Source of the DNA: Eggerthellaceae bacterium
GTDB taxonomy: Bacteria; Actinomycetota; Coriobacteriia; Coriobacteriales; Eggerthellaceae
Length of the DNA: 49,932 nucleotides
Assembly: GCA_017459925.1 (NCBI GenBank)
Contig: JAFUCC010000005.1
Location: 1-49,932, forward strand
Reading direction: 5' to 3'
Shown here: one piece after another, positions 8,239 to 16,874 of the stretch
How the letters are laid out: each line of letters begins with the position of its first letter
Numbering within the stretch: the stretch's first letter is position 1
The notes under the pieces: model-generated
Databases searched by the model: none
Told to the model about the DNA's origin: nothing
What the model saw: only the letters and a program-made list of their open reading frames with translations
Position numbers and translations under genes: made by a program

Positions 8239-8338
8239 CGGGAAGGGCCGCTACGACTGGGTTTGCAACCCTTCCCGTCTGCATCCGCGCTTCGCGCGGC
8301 GGGCGCGATGAGTCGCGCCCCTACGGGGGAATCCCCGT
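8239..8338. repeat. Cluster of four short hairpins (REP-like) between beta2 and the 59-aa gene
   Basis: Consecutive perfect stems: CGGGAAGGG/CCCTTCCCG (8239-8277), CCGCGC/GCGCGG (8285-8299), GGGCGCGA/TCGCGCCC (8301-8320) and ACGGGG/CCCCGT (8323-8338). No ORF. Such intercistronic hairpins often stabilise the upstream mRNA or lower downstream expression; that role is inference. Confidence 0.65.
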
Positions 8339-8358
8339 TGGTGCCTAACGTAAGGTCC

Positions 8359-8703
8359 TTACTTCTCCGCAATCGGGATGAGGATCTTCTTGGGGCTGTC
8401 GATCTTCTTCGCCAGCTCATCGACGGTGCCGTATTCCAGGCACTGCGCCTGGCAGTGCTGCACGCAGCTGGGCGACTTGCCCTTCGACACGCGCTCGGCG
8501 CACAGGTCGCACCACTGGGTGAAGTACGGCAGGAAGTCGTATTGCCAGTTCTTCTCGGTGTCGTCGAGCTGCCAGGGGCCGAACTTCTGAACCTTGATGC
8601 CGAACTCCTTCTCGGAGTAGCCGCACTCCTGCTGGCATGCCACGACGCACGCTTCGCAGCCGGTGCAGTAGTTCACGTCGGCAAGGATTCCGTACATAGT
8701 CAT
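8359..8703 (-). CDS. Small 2x[4Fe-4S] ferredoxin subunit (beta2)
   Basis: 114 aa, with clusters C13-x2-C16-x2-C19-x3-C23 and C65-x2-C68 ... C80-x3-C84-x3-C88, the same spacing as the paralogs at 97-456 and 22319-22678. An extra Cys at 27 is unique to this copy. ATG at 8703, 18 nt after the alpha2 stop, with GAGAGGGG upstream. It is the electron-transfer partner of alpha2; no membrane anchor subunit is encoded nearby. Confidence 0.9.
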   Translation of the reverse strand: MTMYGILADVNYCTGCEACVVACQQECGYSEKEFGIKVQKFGPWQLDDTEKNWQYDFLPYFTQWCDLCAERVSKGKSPSCVQHCQAQCLEYGTVDELAKKIDSPKKILIPIAEK

Positions 8704-8721
8704 TTCTGTTTCCCCTCTCGC

Positions 8722-11151
8722 CTATTCGCCTTCGCCGTCGCGATAGATCTTGCACATGATGTTCTTGTAGTTCGAGCCGAAGCCGGAGACGCCTGCGTCG
8801 AACGGGACGAGGTTGTTGATCTGCGACTCGAAGACGCCGAACAGACCCTTCATCTCGTCTTCGGTGTTCTCCTCGGCCTGGTCCTTGCGCTCGGGGAACC
8901 ACCAGCCGTGCTCGCACATCATGACGCGCGGGTCGCGGCCGATGTCGTAGTGGGCCTTGTACTTGCACTTGCCGTGCTTGCCCTCGAGCCAGAACCACTC
9001 GCCGTCCTCGATGCCGTGCTTCTTGGCGGTGTCCGGGTGGATCCAGCACAGGGGGTCCGGATGCAGGGCGCGCAGCTTCGGAATCTGGCGCTGCTCGGAG
9101 TGGAAGAAGTGCGGCACGCGAGCGCCGGAGGACACGATGTACGGGTACTCCTCGACGTCCTCGGGGGCGCTGTACACGGACTCGACCGGCTCGACGTAGC
9201 TCGGCAGCGGATCGAGGCCCGACCAAGAGGTGTGATGGAAGACCATCGAGTAGATTTCCGCGCGGCCGGTCTCGGTGCTGAAGCCGACTTGCCCGTCGGC
9301 ACGCAGCAGGCCCTTGGCGTACTTCTCGTACTCGAACTGCGGGTACATCCAGGTCTTCTCACGCAGGTCCTCCCACGTGAAACCGCCGTCTTCAAGCGCG
9401 TAGTCCCACATTTCCTCGACCGTGTCCCACGGCCAGGCGATGTCGGCGTTCTCGGGCTTGATGGCGTCGACGAGGCGCTTGCCGAGCTCCAGGAAGATGG
9501 TGTTATCGGCCTTGGTATCGCCTACCGGCTCGATGACCTTGTTGATGCAGCTGATGCGGTACGGGTTCAGGCCGCCGAAGCCGTTGCGCTCCTCGTAGGT
9601 GGCGGCAGGCAGGACGACGTCGGCCAGGGCCATCATCGTCGGGGTCATGAACAGGTCCTGCACCACGGCGAAGTCGAGCTGCTTGTACCACTCGAGCTGG
9701 GTGATGGCCTGCGCGCCCATGGTGGCCAGGAAGTTGTTGGTGACGAAGTAAGCGGCATGGATGGGAATCTCGCCGCGCTGCCACGCTTCGATGGTGGCGT
9801 TGGAAGACAGGTTCTTGAAGCCCACGGCGAACATCGGGTAACGCTCGACGCCGATGCGCTTGGCAGCCTCTTCGGGCGTCATGAGCTCGTCGTAGTCCCA
9901 GGTGCCGACCCAGTTCGGCTGGTCGATGCCCCAGCAGGACTGGCCGATGACGTTCGTGCCCGGCTTGTCCAGGTTGCCGGTGATGCACCACAGCGCCGTG
10001 ATGGCGTGTGCCGCCTGCTGGCCGCCGGTCTGCTGGTCGAGCGCCACGCCCCACTGGATGGCGGCGGGCTTGCTGGTGGCGTAGGTGCGGGCGACGCGGA
10101 CGACGTCCTCCTTGTCGACCCAGGCCTTCTCGCACAGGTCGTCGAGGTCCATCTCGGCGACGCGCTCGCACACGGCCTCGAGGCCGTACACCCAGTAGTC
10201 GCAGAATTCCTGGTCATACAGCTTCTCGTCGCAGATGACCTTCAGCATGGCCATGGCCAGCGCTCCGTCGCCACCCGGACGCACGCGCAGCCAGTCCTTG
10301 CCGGCCTTGGCGGCGATCCAGGTGAGCTGCGGGTCGACGACCGCGACCTTCATGCCGCGCTTCATGAGGTCGGTGATCCAGTGACCGTAGAAGCCGTCGG
10401 CGTTGCTGTAGAAGGGCTGATGGCCCCACACGATGCAGTACTCGGGCACCACGTAACGCGGGTCGTCGTAGCGGTCGACCAGGAACTGCGAGCAGTCCAT
10501 GACGCACGGGTCGCCAAGCATGCAGGCCATCGAGGCGATGCGGGGCAGGTAGCAGGAGTTGCCGGAGAAGTACGGCACGCCCTCGTTGGGGGAGCCCATC
10601 GAGGCATTCACGCGCGTGACCTGGTGAATGTCACGGCCGGTGCCCTGGCAGCAGGCGATCTTGTCGACGCCGTACTTGTCAGCGACTTCCTTGAAGTTCT
10701 TCACGATGATGTCGTACGCCTCATCCCACGTGATGCGCTCGAATTTGTCTTTGCCGCGATCTTCCTTGGCGCGCTTCATCGGGTACAGGATGCGCTCGGG
10801 GCTGTACACGTAATCGGGAATGCACAGGCAGCGGCTGCACAGGCGGCCCTGGTTGTAGGGGTCCATGGGGTCACCCTCGACCTTGACCAGCTTGCCGTCC
10901 TTCACATACGAAATGATGCCGCACACGTTGTGGCAACCCGGTGCCGAACGGGCGGTGCCGCGCGTGACGGTCATGCCGTCCTCTTCCCACTGCCACGGGA
11001 CATCGGGGGTCTCTGCGGGGGCCTTGGGATTCTCGGCCTTCGGAAGGCGGCTACCGCGCTTGTACTTCTTCCCGTGGGTCTCGCCCCAGATGAAGTCCGT
11101 CGGCGTTTCGACCTTCGTCTCCGCTCGGGTTTCGGCTGTCACTTCTGACAT
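8722..11151 (-). CDS. Molybdopterin-dependent oxidoreductase, catalytic subunit (alpha2)
   Basis: 809 aa from the ATG at 11151, which has GGAGAG 3-8 nt upstream; the frame runs to 11199 with no better site. DMSO reductase superfamily. Visible blocks: C73-x3-C77 and C105-x2-C108, YPMKRAKEDRGKDKFERITWDEAY, GSPNEG...SGNSCYLPR (C200 candidate Mo ligand), and the C-terminal MopB-like HSEQRQIPKLR...HPDTAKKHGIEDGEW region. The N-terminal ~55 residues are polar, Glu/Lys/Pro-rich, with no twin-arginine signal. Operon order alpha2-beta2-59 aa-amidohydrolase-MFS. It belongs to the same subgroup as alpha1 and alpha3 but is clearly diverged from both, so the three probably have different substrates. A candidate operator lies 214 bp upstream. 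Confidence 0.92.
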   Translation of the reverse strand: MSEVTAETRAETKVETPTDFIWGETHGKKYKRGSRLPKAENPKAPAETPDVPWQWEEDGMTVTRGTARSAPGCHNVCGIISYVKDGKLVKVEGDPMDPYNQGRLCSRCLCIPDYVYSPERILYPMKRAKEDRGKDKFERITWDEAYDIIVKNFKEVADKYGVDKIACCQGTGRDIHQVTRVNASMGSPNEGVPYFSGNSCYLPRIASMACMLGDPCVMDCSQFLVDRYDDPRYVVPEYCIVWGHQPFYSNADGFYGHWITDLMKRGMKVAVVDPQLTWIAAKAGKDWLRVRPGGDGALAMAMLKVICDEKLYDQEFCDYWVYGLEAVCERVAEMDLDDLCEKAWVDKEDVVRVARTYATSKPAAIQWGVALDQQTGGQQAAHAITALWCITGNLDKPGTNVIGQSCWGIDQPNWVGTWDYDELMTPEEAAKRIGVERYPMFAVGFKNLSSNATIEAWQRGEIPIHAAYFVTNNFLATMGAQAITQLEWYKQLDFAVVQDLFMTPTMMALADVVLPAATYEERNGFGGLNPYRISCINKVIEPVGDTKADNTIFLELGKRLVDAIKPENADIAWPWDTVEEMWDYALEDGGFTWEDLREKTWMYPQFEYEKYAKGLLRADGQVGFSTETGRAEIYSMVFHHTSWSGLDPLPSYVEPVESVYSAPEDVEEYPYIVSSGARVPHFFHSEQRQIPKLRALHPDPLCWIHPDTAKKHGIEDGEWFWLEGKHGKCKYKAHYDIGRDPRVMMCEHGWWFPERKDQAEENTEDEMKGLFGVFESQINNLVPFDAGVSGFGSNYKNIMCKIYRDGEGE

Positions 11152-11364
11152 GCTCTCTCCTCTCTCGTCGTTTGACTTATTCGGACTTGTTACGCTCACC
11201 CGCCCTCTTTCCCCCTGCGTCGACGATCTGCATGGGGCAAGTGACTACGCGTCCAAGCCAAACAATTCCGATGGGCACACCTTACGCGCGTCGCGCATTG
11301 CGCAATCCCCCATGGGTAATGGAGTGGGGGTTTTCAGCATGGGATGATGAGGCGTTTGATGGCC

Positions 11365-11381
11365 TCATCCTAAAAGTATGA
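11365..11381. promoter_or_regulatory. Palindromic operator candidate (site 2)
   Basis: TCATCC-TAAAA-GTATGA, one mismatch between the arms, with flanking CC and GG extending the dyad. It lies 214 bp upstream of the alpha2 start, close to the 220-221 bp seen for alpha1 and alpha3. Confidence 0.58.
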
Positions 11382-11635
11382 GGTGCTCACCTGGGAAAAC
11401 GCCATTTATACGCGTTTGAATGATGGCGACGTTTTCGGGACGAGGGCCTTTGTGCGCATCTTGCCGGAGCCAAGTATGACGAAGGTCATCCGCGGCCTGT
11501 TCGCAATTCAGCATCATGAGGCGATGCACGACGGAAAAATATCGCTAACGTAAATGGCGTTCAGGACGAACCCGCCATACGTTCGCTCGAACAAGCTCCC
11601 GTAACACTCCAAGAACGGGAACTTCTTTTCTCGAC

Positions 11636-11670
11636 GATCGCCGGTGGTCATAGGGGGACCACCGGCGATC
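11636..11670. repeat. Perfect 14-bp inverted repeat
   Basis: GATCGCCGGTGGTC (11636-11649) and its exact complement (11657-11670) around a 7-nt loop. No U tract on either side, about 87 bp upstream of the trigger-factor-like start. It may be an operator or a leader hairpin for that gene. Confidence 0.6.
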
Positions 11671-11756
11671 TGCACGATTAACGGCTTTGAAAAAAGCCTG
11701 ATGATAGGAAACGCGCGGGACATCGCCCTTTAGCGCATCGAGGGAAAGGAAACGGC

Positions 11757-12605
11757 ATGGACATCCGCATTCTCGGCCACGACGAGGTAGAGGCCACTCC
11801 CGGCGTCACTACGCTGGAGGTGAAGCTCAGCCTTGACGATTTGGCGCAGCTGCGCAGCGAGGCAACGCGCGCGCTCGAACTCGAACATGCGGTGCCCGCC
11901 GAGGCGCGTACCGAGATGCTGGAAGCGGGTGACGAGGCTTACATCGCCAACTTCGTGAAGACGCGCGCGACCAACGACGCGCTCGAGGCGTACAACATCG
12001 TCCCTGTTGCGATACCGTATGTGCAGGTTCTGGGGCTGACCGACGATGCCCCGTTCGCTTGCCGCGTCGAGGTTCACCCGCGGCCCAACATTGGCCTGAA
12101 GTCGCTCGATCCCATCGACCTAACGACCCAGCGCGTTCCCAAACCCGGGTTCAGGGCGCAAGATGCCAACGCCGAGTTCGTCGATGACGAAACGGTGTTG
12201 CGCGTGAAGATGGTCGACCGTCTCGATGCCGAGCTTCCCGAATCGGCCATGCGCGCCCTCGGCGACGAGTACCGCGTCAAGTTCGAGGAAGAGCTGGCTA
12301 AGCGCGGCATTTCCGCAGCCGATTACCAGGCAACGCATCAGCTCGACGATGAGCAGTACGACATCATGATGACGCGCCGCGCGCTGAACATCGCTCATTG
12401 GAATTACGTGCTCGACGCCGTGTTCGTCGGCAACGACTTCGAAGTCACCGCCGATGACCTGCGCGCGACGCTCGAAGCCGACTTCCCCGGCTACGGCGAG
12501 CAGCTCTTCGAACTGCACGATTTGCGCAACGACATGTACCTGACCGTCGAGAAGTTCCGCCGTGCCAAGGCGCTCGATTGGCTGCGCGAAAACGTCGTGA
12601 AATAG
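11757..12605 (+). CDS. Trigger factor-like chaperone lacking a PPIase domain
   Basis: 282 aa; ATG preceded by GGGAAAGGAAACGGC. Residues about 17-70 look like the trigger-factor N-domain edge (VTTLEVKLSLDDL). FACRVEVHPRPNIGLKSLDPI matches the xFxVEVxPExxLxxYKxL segment that precedes the trigger factor C-domain. The remaining ~170 residues are helical and Glu/Asp/Arg-rich, ending DMYLTVEKFRRAKALDWLRENV, as in trigger factor and SurA-N folds. Trigger factor is usually about 430-470 aa, so this is a reduced paralog with no FKBP-like insertion. Presumably a cytoplasmic folding helper. The MFS gene starts 16 nt downstream, so the two are probably co-transcribed. The family assignment rests on pattern, not on a search. 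Confidence 0.6.
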   Translation: MDIRILGHDEVEATPGVTTLEVKLSLDDLAQLRSEATRALELEHAVPAEARTEMLEAGDEAYIANFVKTRATNDALEAYNIVPVAIPYVQVLGLTDDAPFACRVEVHPRPNIGLKSLDPIDLTTQRVPKPGFRAQDANAEFVDDETVLRVKMVDRLDAELPESAMRALGDEYRVKFEEELAKRGISAADYQATHQLDDEQYDIMMTRRALNIAHWNYVLDAVFVGNDFEVTADDLRATLEADFPGYGEQLFELHDLRNDMYLTVEKFRRAKALDWLRENVVK

Positions 12606-12621
12606 GACGCAGGCTGCCTTC

Positions 12622-13965
12622 GTGAACCGCACCACCCCACCTCAGCCCAAAACGGGCATGCTCGCCCTGTTCTACATCGCGGCGTTCGTCGCCTCGTTCA
12701 ACGAGATCATCATCAATGTCGCAATCGTCGACATCATGGAGTCGTTCGGCATCGGCAGCGTCACCGCGCAATGGCTCGTGACCGGGTACATGATCGTGAC
12801 GGTTGTCCTCGTGGCGGCCATCGCCTACCTTTCCGCCCGGTTCTCGCTGCGGCGGCTCTTCTTCATGGGAAGCATCTGCTTCATCGCAGGTTCGGTTGCA
12901 GCCATGGCAGCACCCTCGTTTCCCGTCTTGCTTGCGGCCCGCTTGGTTCAGGCCGTCGGCTCGGGCATCTTCATCCCCACCATGATGAACGTCGTCATGG
13001 CGGTGGCTCCACGCGAGAAGCTGGGCACGTACTTTTCCATCGGCAGCAGCTGCATCGTACTTGGCCCGGCGTTCGCGCCCGTCATGTCGGGAGTTATGGT
13101 GACCGTCGGCGGATGGCGCGCCGTGTTCGCCCCCGGCTGCATCGTCTTTGCCGTGTTGGCGCTCGTCGGCATCGTCGCCGTGAAGAACATCGCCGAGCCA
13201 TCGCGCCCGAAGCTCGATGCGCCTTCCGTCATGTTCATGGCAGTCGGGCTCGTGCTGTGCTCGTTCGGGTTGACGCGCGTCACAACGGACCTTCCCATGG
13301 CCATCGCGACGATTGCGGTAGGCGGTGTGGCGATTGCGCTGTTCGCCCGTCGCCAGAAGAGCATCGACGACCCGCTGCTGAACCTCGCGCCGCTCACGCG
13401 CAGCGGCTTTTCCGTTGCCTGCTGCCTGGTCATCATCGCCATGATGATGACGTTTTCCATGAGCGTGCTGCTGCCGCTGTACTTCGAGACGACGCTTCAG
13501 CTCTCCGCCTTCACGGCCGGCATGCTCATGCTGATCCCCGTGCTCGTGAACGCGCTAACCGCGCTTGTCGGCGGACGTATCTTGGACCGGTTCGGCACGT
13601 GGCCTCTGCTGCCTGCCGGGTTTGCACTCATCGTCGTGGGCTTCGTGTTGCTCGTGTTGGCGAGCGGTACGGGCGAGCTCGTTCCCGTCGTTGCTGCTGC
13701 GACCATCGTATACGCGGGTGTGGGCCCCGTGTTCGCGCCGAGCCAGACTGCAGGGCTGCGCACGCTCAGCCCCGAGGAGAACCCGCACGGCGTCGCCATC
13801 GTGAACGTGTGCATCCAGCTTGCGGGATGCGTGGGCCCCGCCCTCTTCGTGGGCGTCTTCTCATCGGCGGGTTTCACGGTGGCCGTCATCGCTGCCGGCT
13901 GCCTCGCGTTCATCGGGCTTGTCACTGCGTTTTGCTACGCCCGTGCAGGTAGAAATGTCCACTAG
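12622..13965 (+). CDS. MFS transporter, drug efflux (DHA2/EmrB-QacA-like)
   Basis: 447 aa, GTG start 16 nt after the trigger-factor-like gene. The N-terminal half carries the family marks NEIIINVAIVDIMESFG, AQWLVTGYMIV and the TM2-3 loop SARFSLRRLFFMG, plus the TM5 motif GSSCIVLGPAFAPVMSGVM. These are typical of proton-driven multidrug exporters. About 12-14 membrane segments, few charged loops. Substrate unknown. Its link to the preceding chaperone-like gene is only by proximity. Confidence 0.85.
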   Translation: MNRTTPPQPKTGMLALFYIAAFVASFNEIIINVAIVDIMESFGIGSVTAQWLVTGYMIVTVVLVAAIAYLSARFSLRRLFFMGSICFIAGSVAAMAAPSFPVLLAARLVQAVGSGIFIPTMMNVVMAVAPREKLGTYFSIGSSCIVLGPAFAPVMSGVMVTVGGWRAVFAPGCIVFAVLALVGIVAVKNIAEPSRPKLDAPSVMFMAVGLVLCSFGLTRVTTDLPMAIATIAVGGVAIALFARRQKSIDDPLLNLAPLTRSGFSVACCLVIIAMMMTFSMSVLLPLYFETTLQLSAFTAGMLMLIPVLVNALTALVGGRILDRFGTWPLLPAGFALIVVGFVLLVLASGTGELVPVVAAATIVYAGVGPVFAPSQTAGLRTLSPEENPHGVAIVNVCIQLAGCVGPALFVGVFSSAGFTVAVIAAGCLAFIGLVTAFCYARAGRNVH

Positions 13966-14427
13966 CCTTCTTCCCGCTAACCGCATTCCCGCAGAGCGCG
14001 TCTCGCTAACCTTTGCTCCCGCCAGCCGCGTTCCCGCAAAGCACATCGCCATTAACACCTGTCACTCGCTAAACGCGCTCCATTAACCGTTAGGTCCGCC
14101 CGCTGATGAATGATTTTGTTCTGCAAACCCAACACACAAATCGTCAATCTTGCCAAGATTTCAGTCGAACGCATCAGATTGTCATTTTGAGGAAGAAGTG
14201 CATCTCTGCCTTTGGAACCACACGTACTTGTCCTCAAATTATTGACACGATGCGTCTAAGCTCGACCCCCATTCGCACATTTCTCCCGCAGAATGCCGTT
14301 TTCGCTCTGAAAGCTCGAGAGCGGAATACACCTCTTCGGTTTCTTTACAATTCCCGGCTTCGGCAGCCGAACGTGAAGGACCTCGATCCGAATCAGTCTG
14401 GTCAATCTCAAATGCAAGGGGTGTACA
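13966..14427. other. Intergenic region between two MFS genes
   Basis: 462 nt. After the 45-nt repeats the sequence becomes AT-richer (14090-14420). A 113-aa frame (14106-14447) overlaps the next start and has no coding character. It probably holds the promoter of the next gene; nothing else is recognisable. Confidence 0.5.
13972..14061 (+). repeat. Imperfect tandem repeat, two 45-nt units
   Basis: Unit 1 (13972-14016, TCCCGCTAACCGCATTCCCG...) and unit 2 (14017-14061, TCCCGCCAGCCGCGTTCCCG...) match at about three quarters of positions with a 45-nt period, right after the MFS stop. A third degenerate piece (CGCTAAACGCGCTCC) follows. The 45-nt period equals 15 codons and one plus frame stays open, but no start or ribosome binding site supports a gene. 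Confidence 0.55.
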
Positions 14428-15660
14428 ATGCGCATCATGAACGTTGATGAATCACCCCAACAATCAACTGGTAAACGCGGGTTCCTATCGGTGAATTTCG
14501 TGCTGCTCTTTGTGGCGCACTTCATCGTCGTGGCCGTGTACTTCCTGTTCATGACCACCATGGCGCGTCATGCCATGCAGGCATTCGCATGCGCCGACAG
14601 CATTGCGGGCTTCGTCGCGTCAATCTTCCTCGTCGGCGCGGCGTTTTCGCGCATTCTGACGGGCCGCTATGCCGATGCGCTCGGCTTGAAGCGCTGTTCC
14701 ATCGCGGCGCTCATCCTCATGCTCGTAAGCTGCCTGCTGTACCCAGTGGGCGACATGAGCCTTCCCCTCATGTTCGCCATCCGCTTCTTCCATGGCGTGT
14801 CGTTCGGCATCGCGAACACAACGATGCCTGCCATCGCCACCGAGATCATCCCGCTCGAGGTGATGGGCGAAGGAACGGGATGGTTCATGCTCTCCAACTC
14901 GCTCGGCACGGGCGTGGGGCCGCTGTTCGGCCTTCTCGTATCGGGTAATTTCGAGTACAGCATCCTGTACGGGTTCTGCTCGGCGCTCGCCATCGTCGCC
15001 ATTGCGGCCACCGTTCCGCTTGCCGCAGGCGCGAAACCCGCTGGCGGCACGAAGGCCGCGCTTGCGCAGATTCCAAAGTTCAAGCTTTCGCTCGTGTTCG
15101 ACCCTGCGACGCGCAAGTTCTCGTTCTTCATGTTCCTCGTCGCGTTCTCGTATTCGTCGGTCAACGCATTCGCCGATGCGTACTCGGCAAGCATCGGCCT
15201 AGAAGGCTGGGCTGCGGGCATCTTCCTCGTGTACTCGATCTCGCTTGTGCTCATGCGCCCACCGGCGGGCAGGCTCCAAGACCGGCGTGGCGAGAATGCG
15301 GTGCTGTATCCTTCGATAGCAAGCGTTGCCGTAGGCGCGCTCGTTTGCGCCGCATGCACGTTCGCACCCGTTCCGCTCCTCATGCTGAGCGTCGGCATTT
15401 TCGCCGCCACGGGCTTCGGCACGTGCATGAGTTCTGGCCTTGCCGTTGTGGGGAAGCTTTCCGGCGGCACGAAGGCGGCTCCCGGCATCGCTACGTTCTA
15501 CCTGCTCTGCGATTTCGGATGCGGCATCGGCCCATTGCTTCTGGGCGTCATCGTCGGTTCGCTCGGCTACGTGGCCATGTACGTCACATGCGCTATCGTT
15601 GCCCTGATTGCCGTGGCGTATTACCACTTTGCACATGGGAGGTTCCAGCAATCGGTTTAG
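14428..15660 (+). CDS. MFS transporter (12 TM)
   Basis: 410 aa; ATG at 14428 with AAGGGG 7 nt upstream. A hydrophilic N-terminus of about 20 residues, then 12 membrane segments in two halves. The MFS motif A is seen as GRYADALGLKRC after TM2 and a second copy GRLQDRRGENAV after TM8. Conserved TM4-5 features: RFFHGVSFGIANTTMPAIATEIIP. This subgroup (YfcJ/ArsJ-like general carriers) exports sugars, metals or drugs; no substrate can be assigned. It stands alone, with an AT-rich upstream region. Confidence 0.85.
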   Translation: MRIMNVDESPQQSTGKRGFLSVNFVLLFVAHFIVVAVYFLFMTTMARHAMQAFACADSIAGFVASIFLVGAAFSRILTGRYADALGLKRCSIAALILMLVSCLLYPVGDMSLPLMFAIRFFHGVSFGIANTTMPAIATEIIPLEVMGEGTGWFMLSNSLGTGVGPLFGLLVSGNFEYSILYGFCSALAIVAIAATVPLAAGAKPAGGTKAALAQIPKFKLSLVFDPATRKFSFFMFLVAFSYSSVNAFADAYSASIGLEGWAAGIFLVYSISLVLMRPPAGRLQDRRGENAVLYPSIASVAVGALVCAACTFAPVPLLMLSVGIFAATGFGTCMSSGLAVVGKLSGGTKAAPGIATFYLLCDFGCGIGPLLLGVIVGSLGYVAMYVTCAIVALIAVAYYHFAHGRFQQSV

Positions 15661-15866
15661 CCGTTCTCTACGCTGAACTGGGATGTTGTTTTTCCTGAGT
15701 ACCAAGAAGGGCAATTCGGTCGGAATCCAGTCGAAAAACGCATGCAAAAGCGGCGAATACCTGCGATGCTCTGCCGCCTTTCCAATGCACTTCTGGCGTG
15801 AAAAGCGGCTTATGAATCGGCTGGTTACGGCATTAGGCAATGCGCTGCACCCGTACGATATGCCAC
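15661..15866. other. Intergenic, nothing recognised
   Basis: About 200 nt, more AT-rich than the surroundings. No hairpin followed by U residues and no convincing ORF. Confidence 0.4.
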
Positions 15867-16874
15867 ATGATTGCTTATCTCACAGACGAAAGCGCTCGCG
15901 CATACTGGGACACCGTCGAATCAATCGACGGGCAGACAACGCAATCGTTCAGAACCGCACTTGTCGAGGCCGCGATAATCCCAAAGGCTTTGAAGGCATG
16001 CGACGTGCCCAGAGAAGCAATCGTGAACCGGAAACTGCACGTCCTTGTTGGCGATAGCAGCGAAAGGCGTCCTTCCAAATATGTCGCTTCGCATGTGTGC
16101 GCATCGGGTTTGCCACGAGGGGCGCTACGCCGCATATCCCCTTCCGTCGAAATCGTATCTCCCGAGTACTTATTCGTACGCATGGCAGCAAAGCTCTCGT
16201 TTTGGGAAACCGTCCGATTGGGCTATGAGCTGTGCGGCACGTACATCGTCAACCCATCTGATCCCGCTCGAAACCATCGAGAACAGCTCACGACGCTCGC
16301 GAAGCTGAGGCGCTTCCTTCAGGCTATCGGCCCCATCCGAGGATCGAGGAAAGCCAAACTAGCCCTGAAGTACGTGATAGAGAAATCTAATTCTCCTATG
16401 GAAACCACGCTCACCATGCTACTGTGCCTTCCGTTCCATTACGGAGGATACGGCTTGCCTCAACCTCAGATGAACCACGTCATTAAACTTGGAAAAGAAC
16501 AGGCGTATTTACTTGGACAGAGCCTGTTCATATGCGACCTGTACTGGCCTTTCGCCCATTACGCATTGGAATACTACGGACGGGAATGGCATACGGGCGC
16601 CCAGCAAGTCGCATACGACGCGAGGCGCTCGGGAATGCTTCAATATCGAGGCATCGATATTCACGTCGTCACGTATGAGCAGCTTGAAACGCCAGAAGAC
16701 GTGGAACTTCTTGCAAAACTAGTCGCGAAACGTCTTGGCGTTCGACTTCGCAAGCCCAACGAGTCGTGTTTGACTGCTCGAGATGGACTTCATCGATACC
16801 TCATTGGCGCTAAATCGAAGATCTGCGTTTCGCCATCTGACAACGAGGACCGGATCGAAATTCCGCAGAGGTAA
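15867..16874 (+). CDS. DUF559/Vsr-like nuclease-fold protein, function unknown
   Basis: 335 aa from the ATG at 15867; an ATG at 15840 is also possible, and neither has a good ribosome binding site. The N-terminal ~250 residues resemble the AbiEi-like proteins common in Coriobacteriia (phrases such as VCASGLPRGALRRIS, SPEYLFVRMA, LGYELCGTY). The C-terminal third has a very-short-patch-repair/DUF559-like pattern: D-LYWP ... LEYYGREWH ... YDARRSGML ... GIDIHVVTYEQL, where D/E-Y and Q/K-like residues could form a PD-(D/E)XK site. The gene is AT-richer than its neighbours and flanked by non-coding DNA, hinting at transfer. Similar genes occur in many copies in Eggerthellaceae, to my recollection. 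Confidence 0.6.
   Translation: MIAYLTDESARAYWDTVESIDGQTTQSFRTALVEAAIIPKALKACDVPREAIVNRKLHVLVGDSSERRPSKYVASHVCASGLPRGALRRISPSVEIVSPEYLFVRMAAKLSFWETVRLGYELCGTYIVNPSDPARNHREQLTTLAKLRRFLQAIGPIRGSRKAKLALKYVIEKSNSPMETTLTMLLCLPFHYGGYGLPQPQMNHVIKLGKEQAYLLGQSLFICDLYWPFAHYALEYYGREWHTGAQQVAYDARRSGMLQYRGIDIHVVTYEQLETPEDVELLAKLVAKRLGVRLRKPNESCLTARDGLHRYLIGAKSKICVSPSDNEDRIEIPQR

Larger units (their letters stand above)
11152..11756. other. Intergenic region between alpha2 and the trigger-factor-like gene
   Basis: 605 nt without a convincing gene, between divergent genes. It holds a CTTACGCG..TCGCGCAT block (11281-11298) shared with the alpha1 upstream region, the palindrome at 11365-11381, an imperfect hairpin with GAAAACG/CGTTTTC arms (11395-11437), and a perfect 14-bp inverted repeat (11636-11670). 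Base composition is more AT-rich around 11390-11600. Confidence 0.55.

Noticed and set aside
11514..11723. 69-aa minus-strand frame upstream of the trigger-factor-like gene
   Set aside because: No ribosome binding site, no recognisable motif, and it crosses a perfect inverted repeat. Treated as non-coding.
14106..14447. 113-aa plus-strand frame before the MFS gene
   Set aside because: No ribosome binding site, low-complexity polar sequence, and it overlaps the start of the next gene in another frame.
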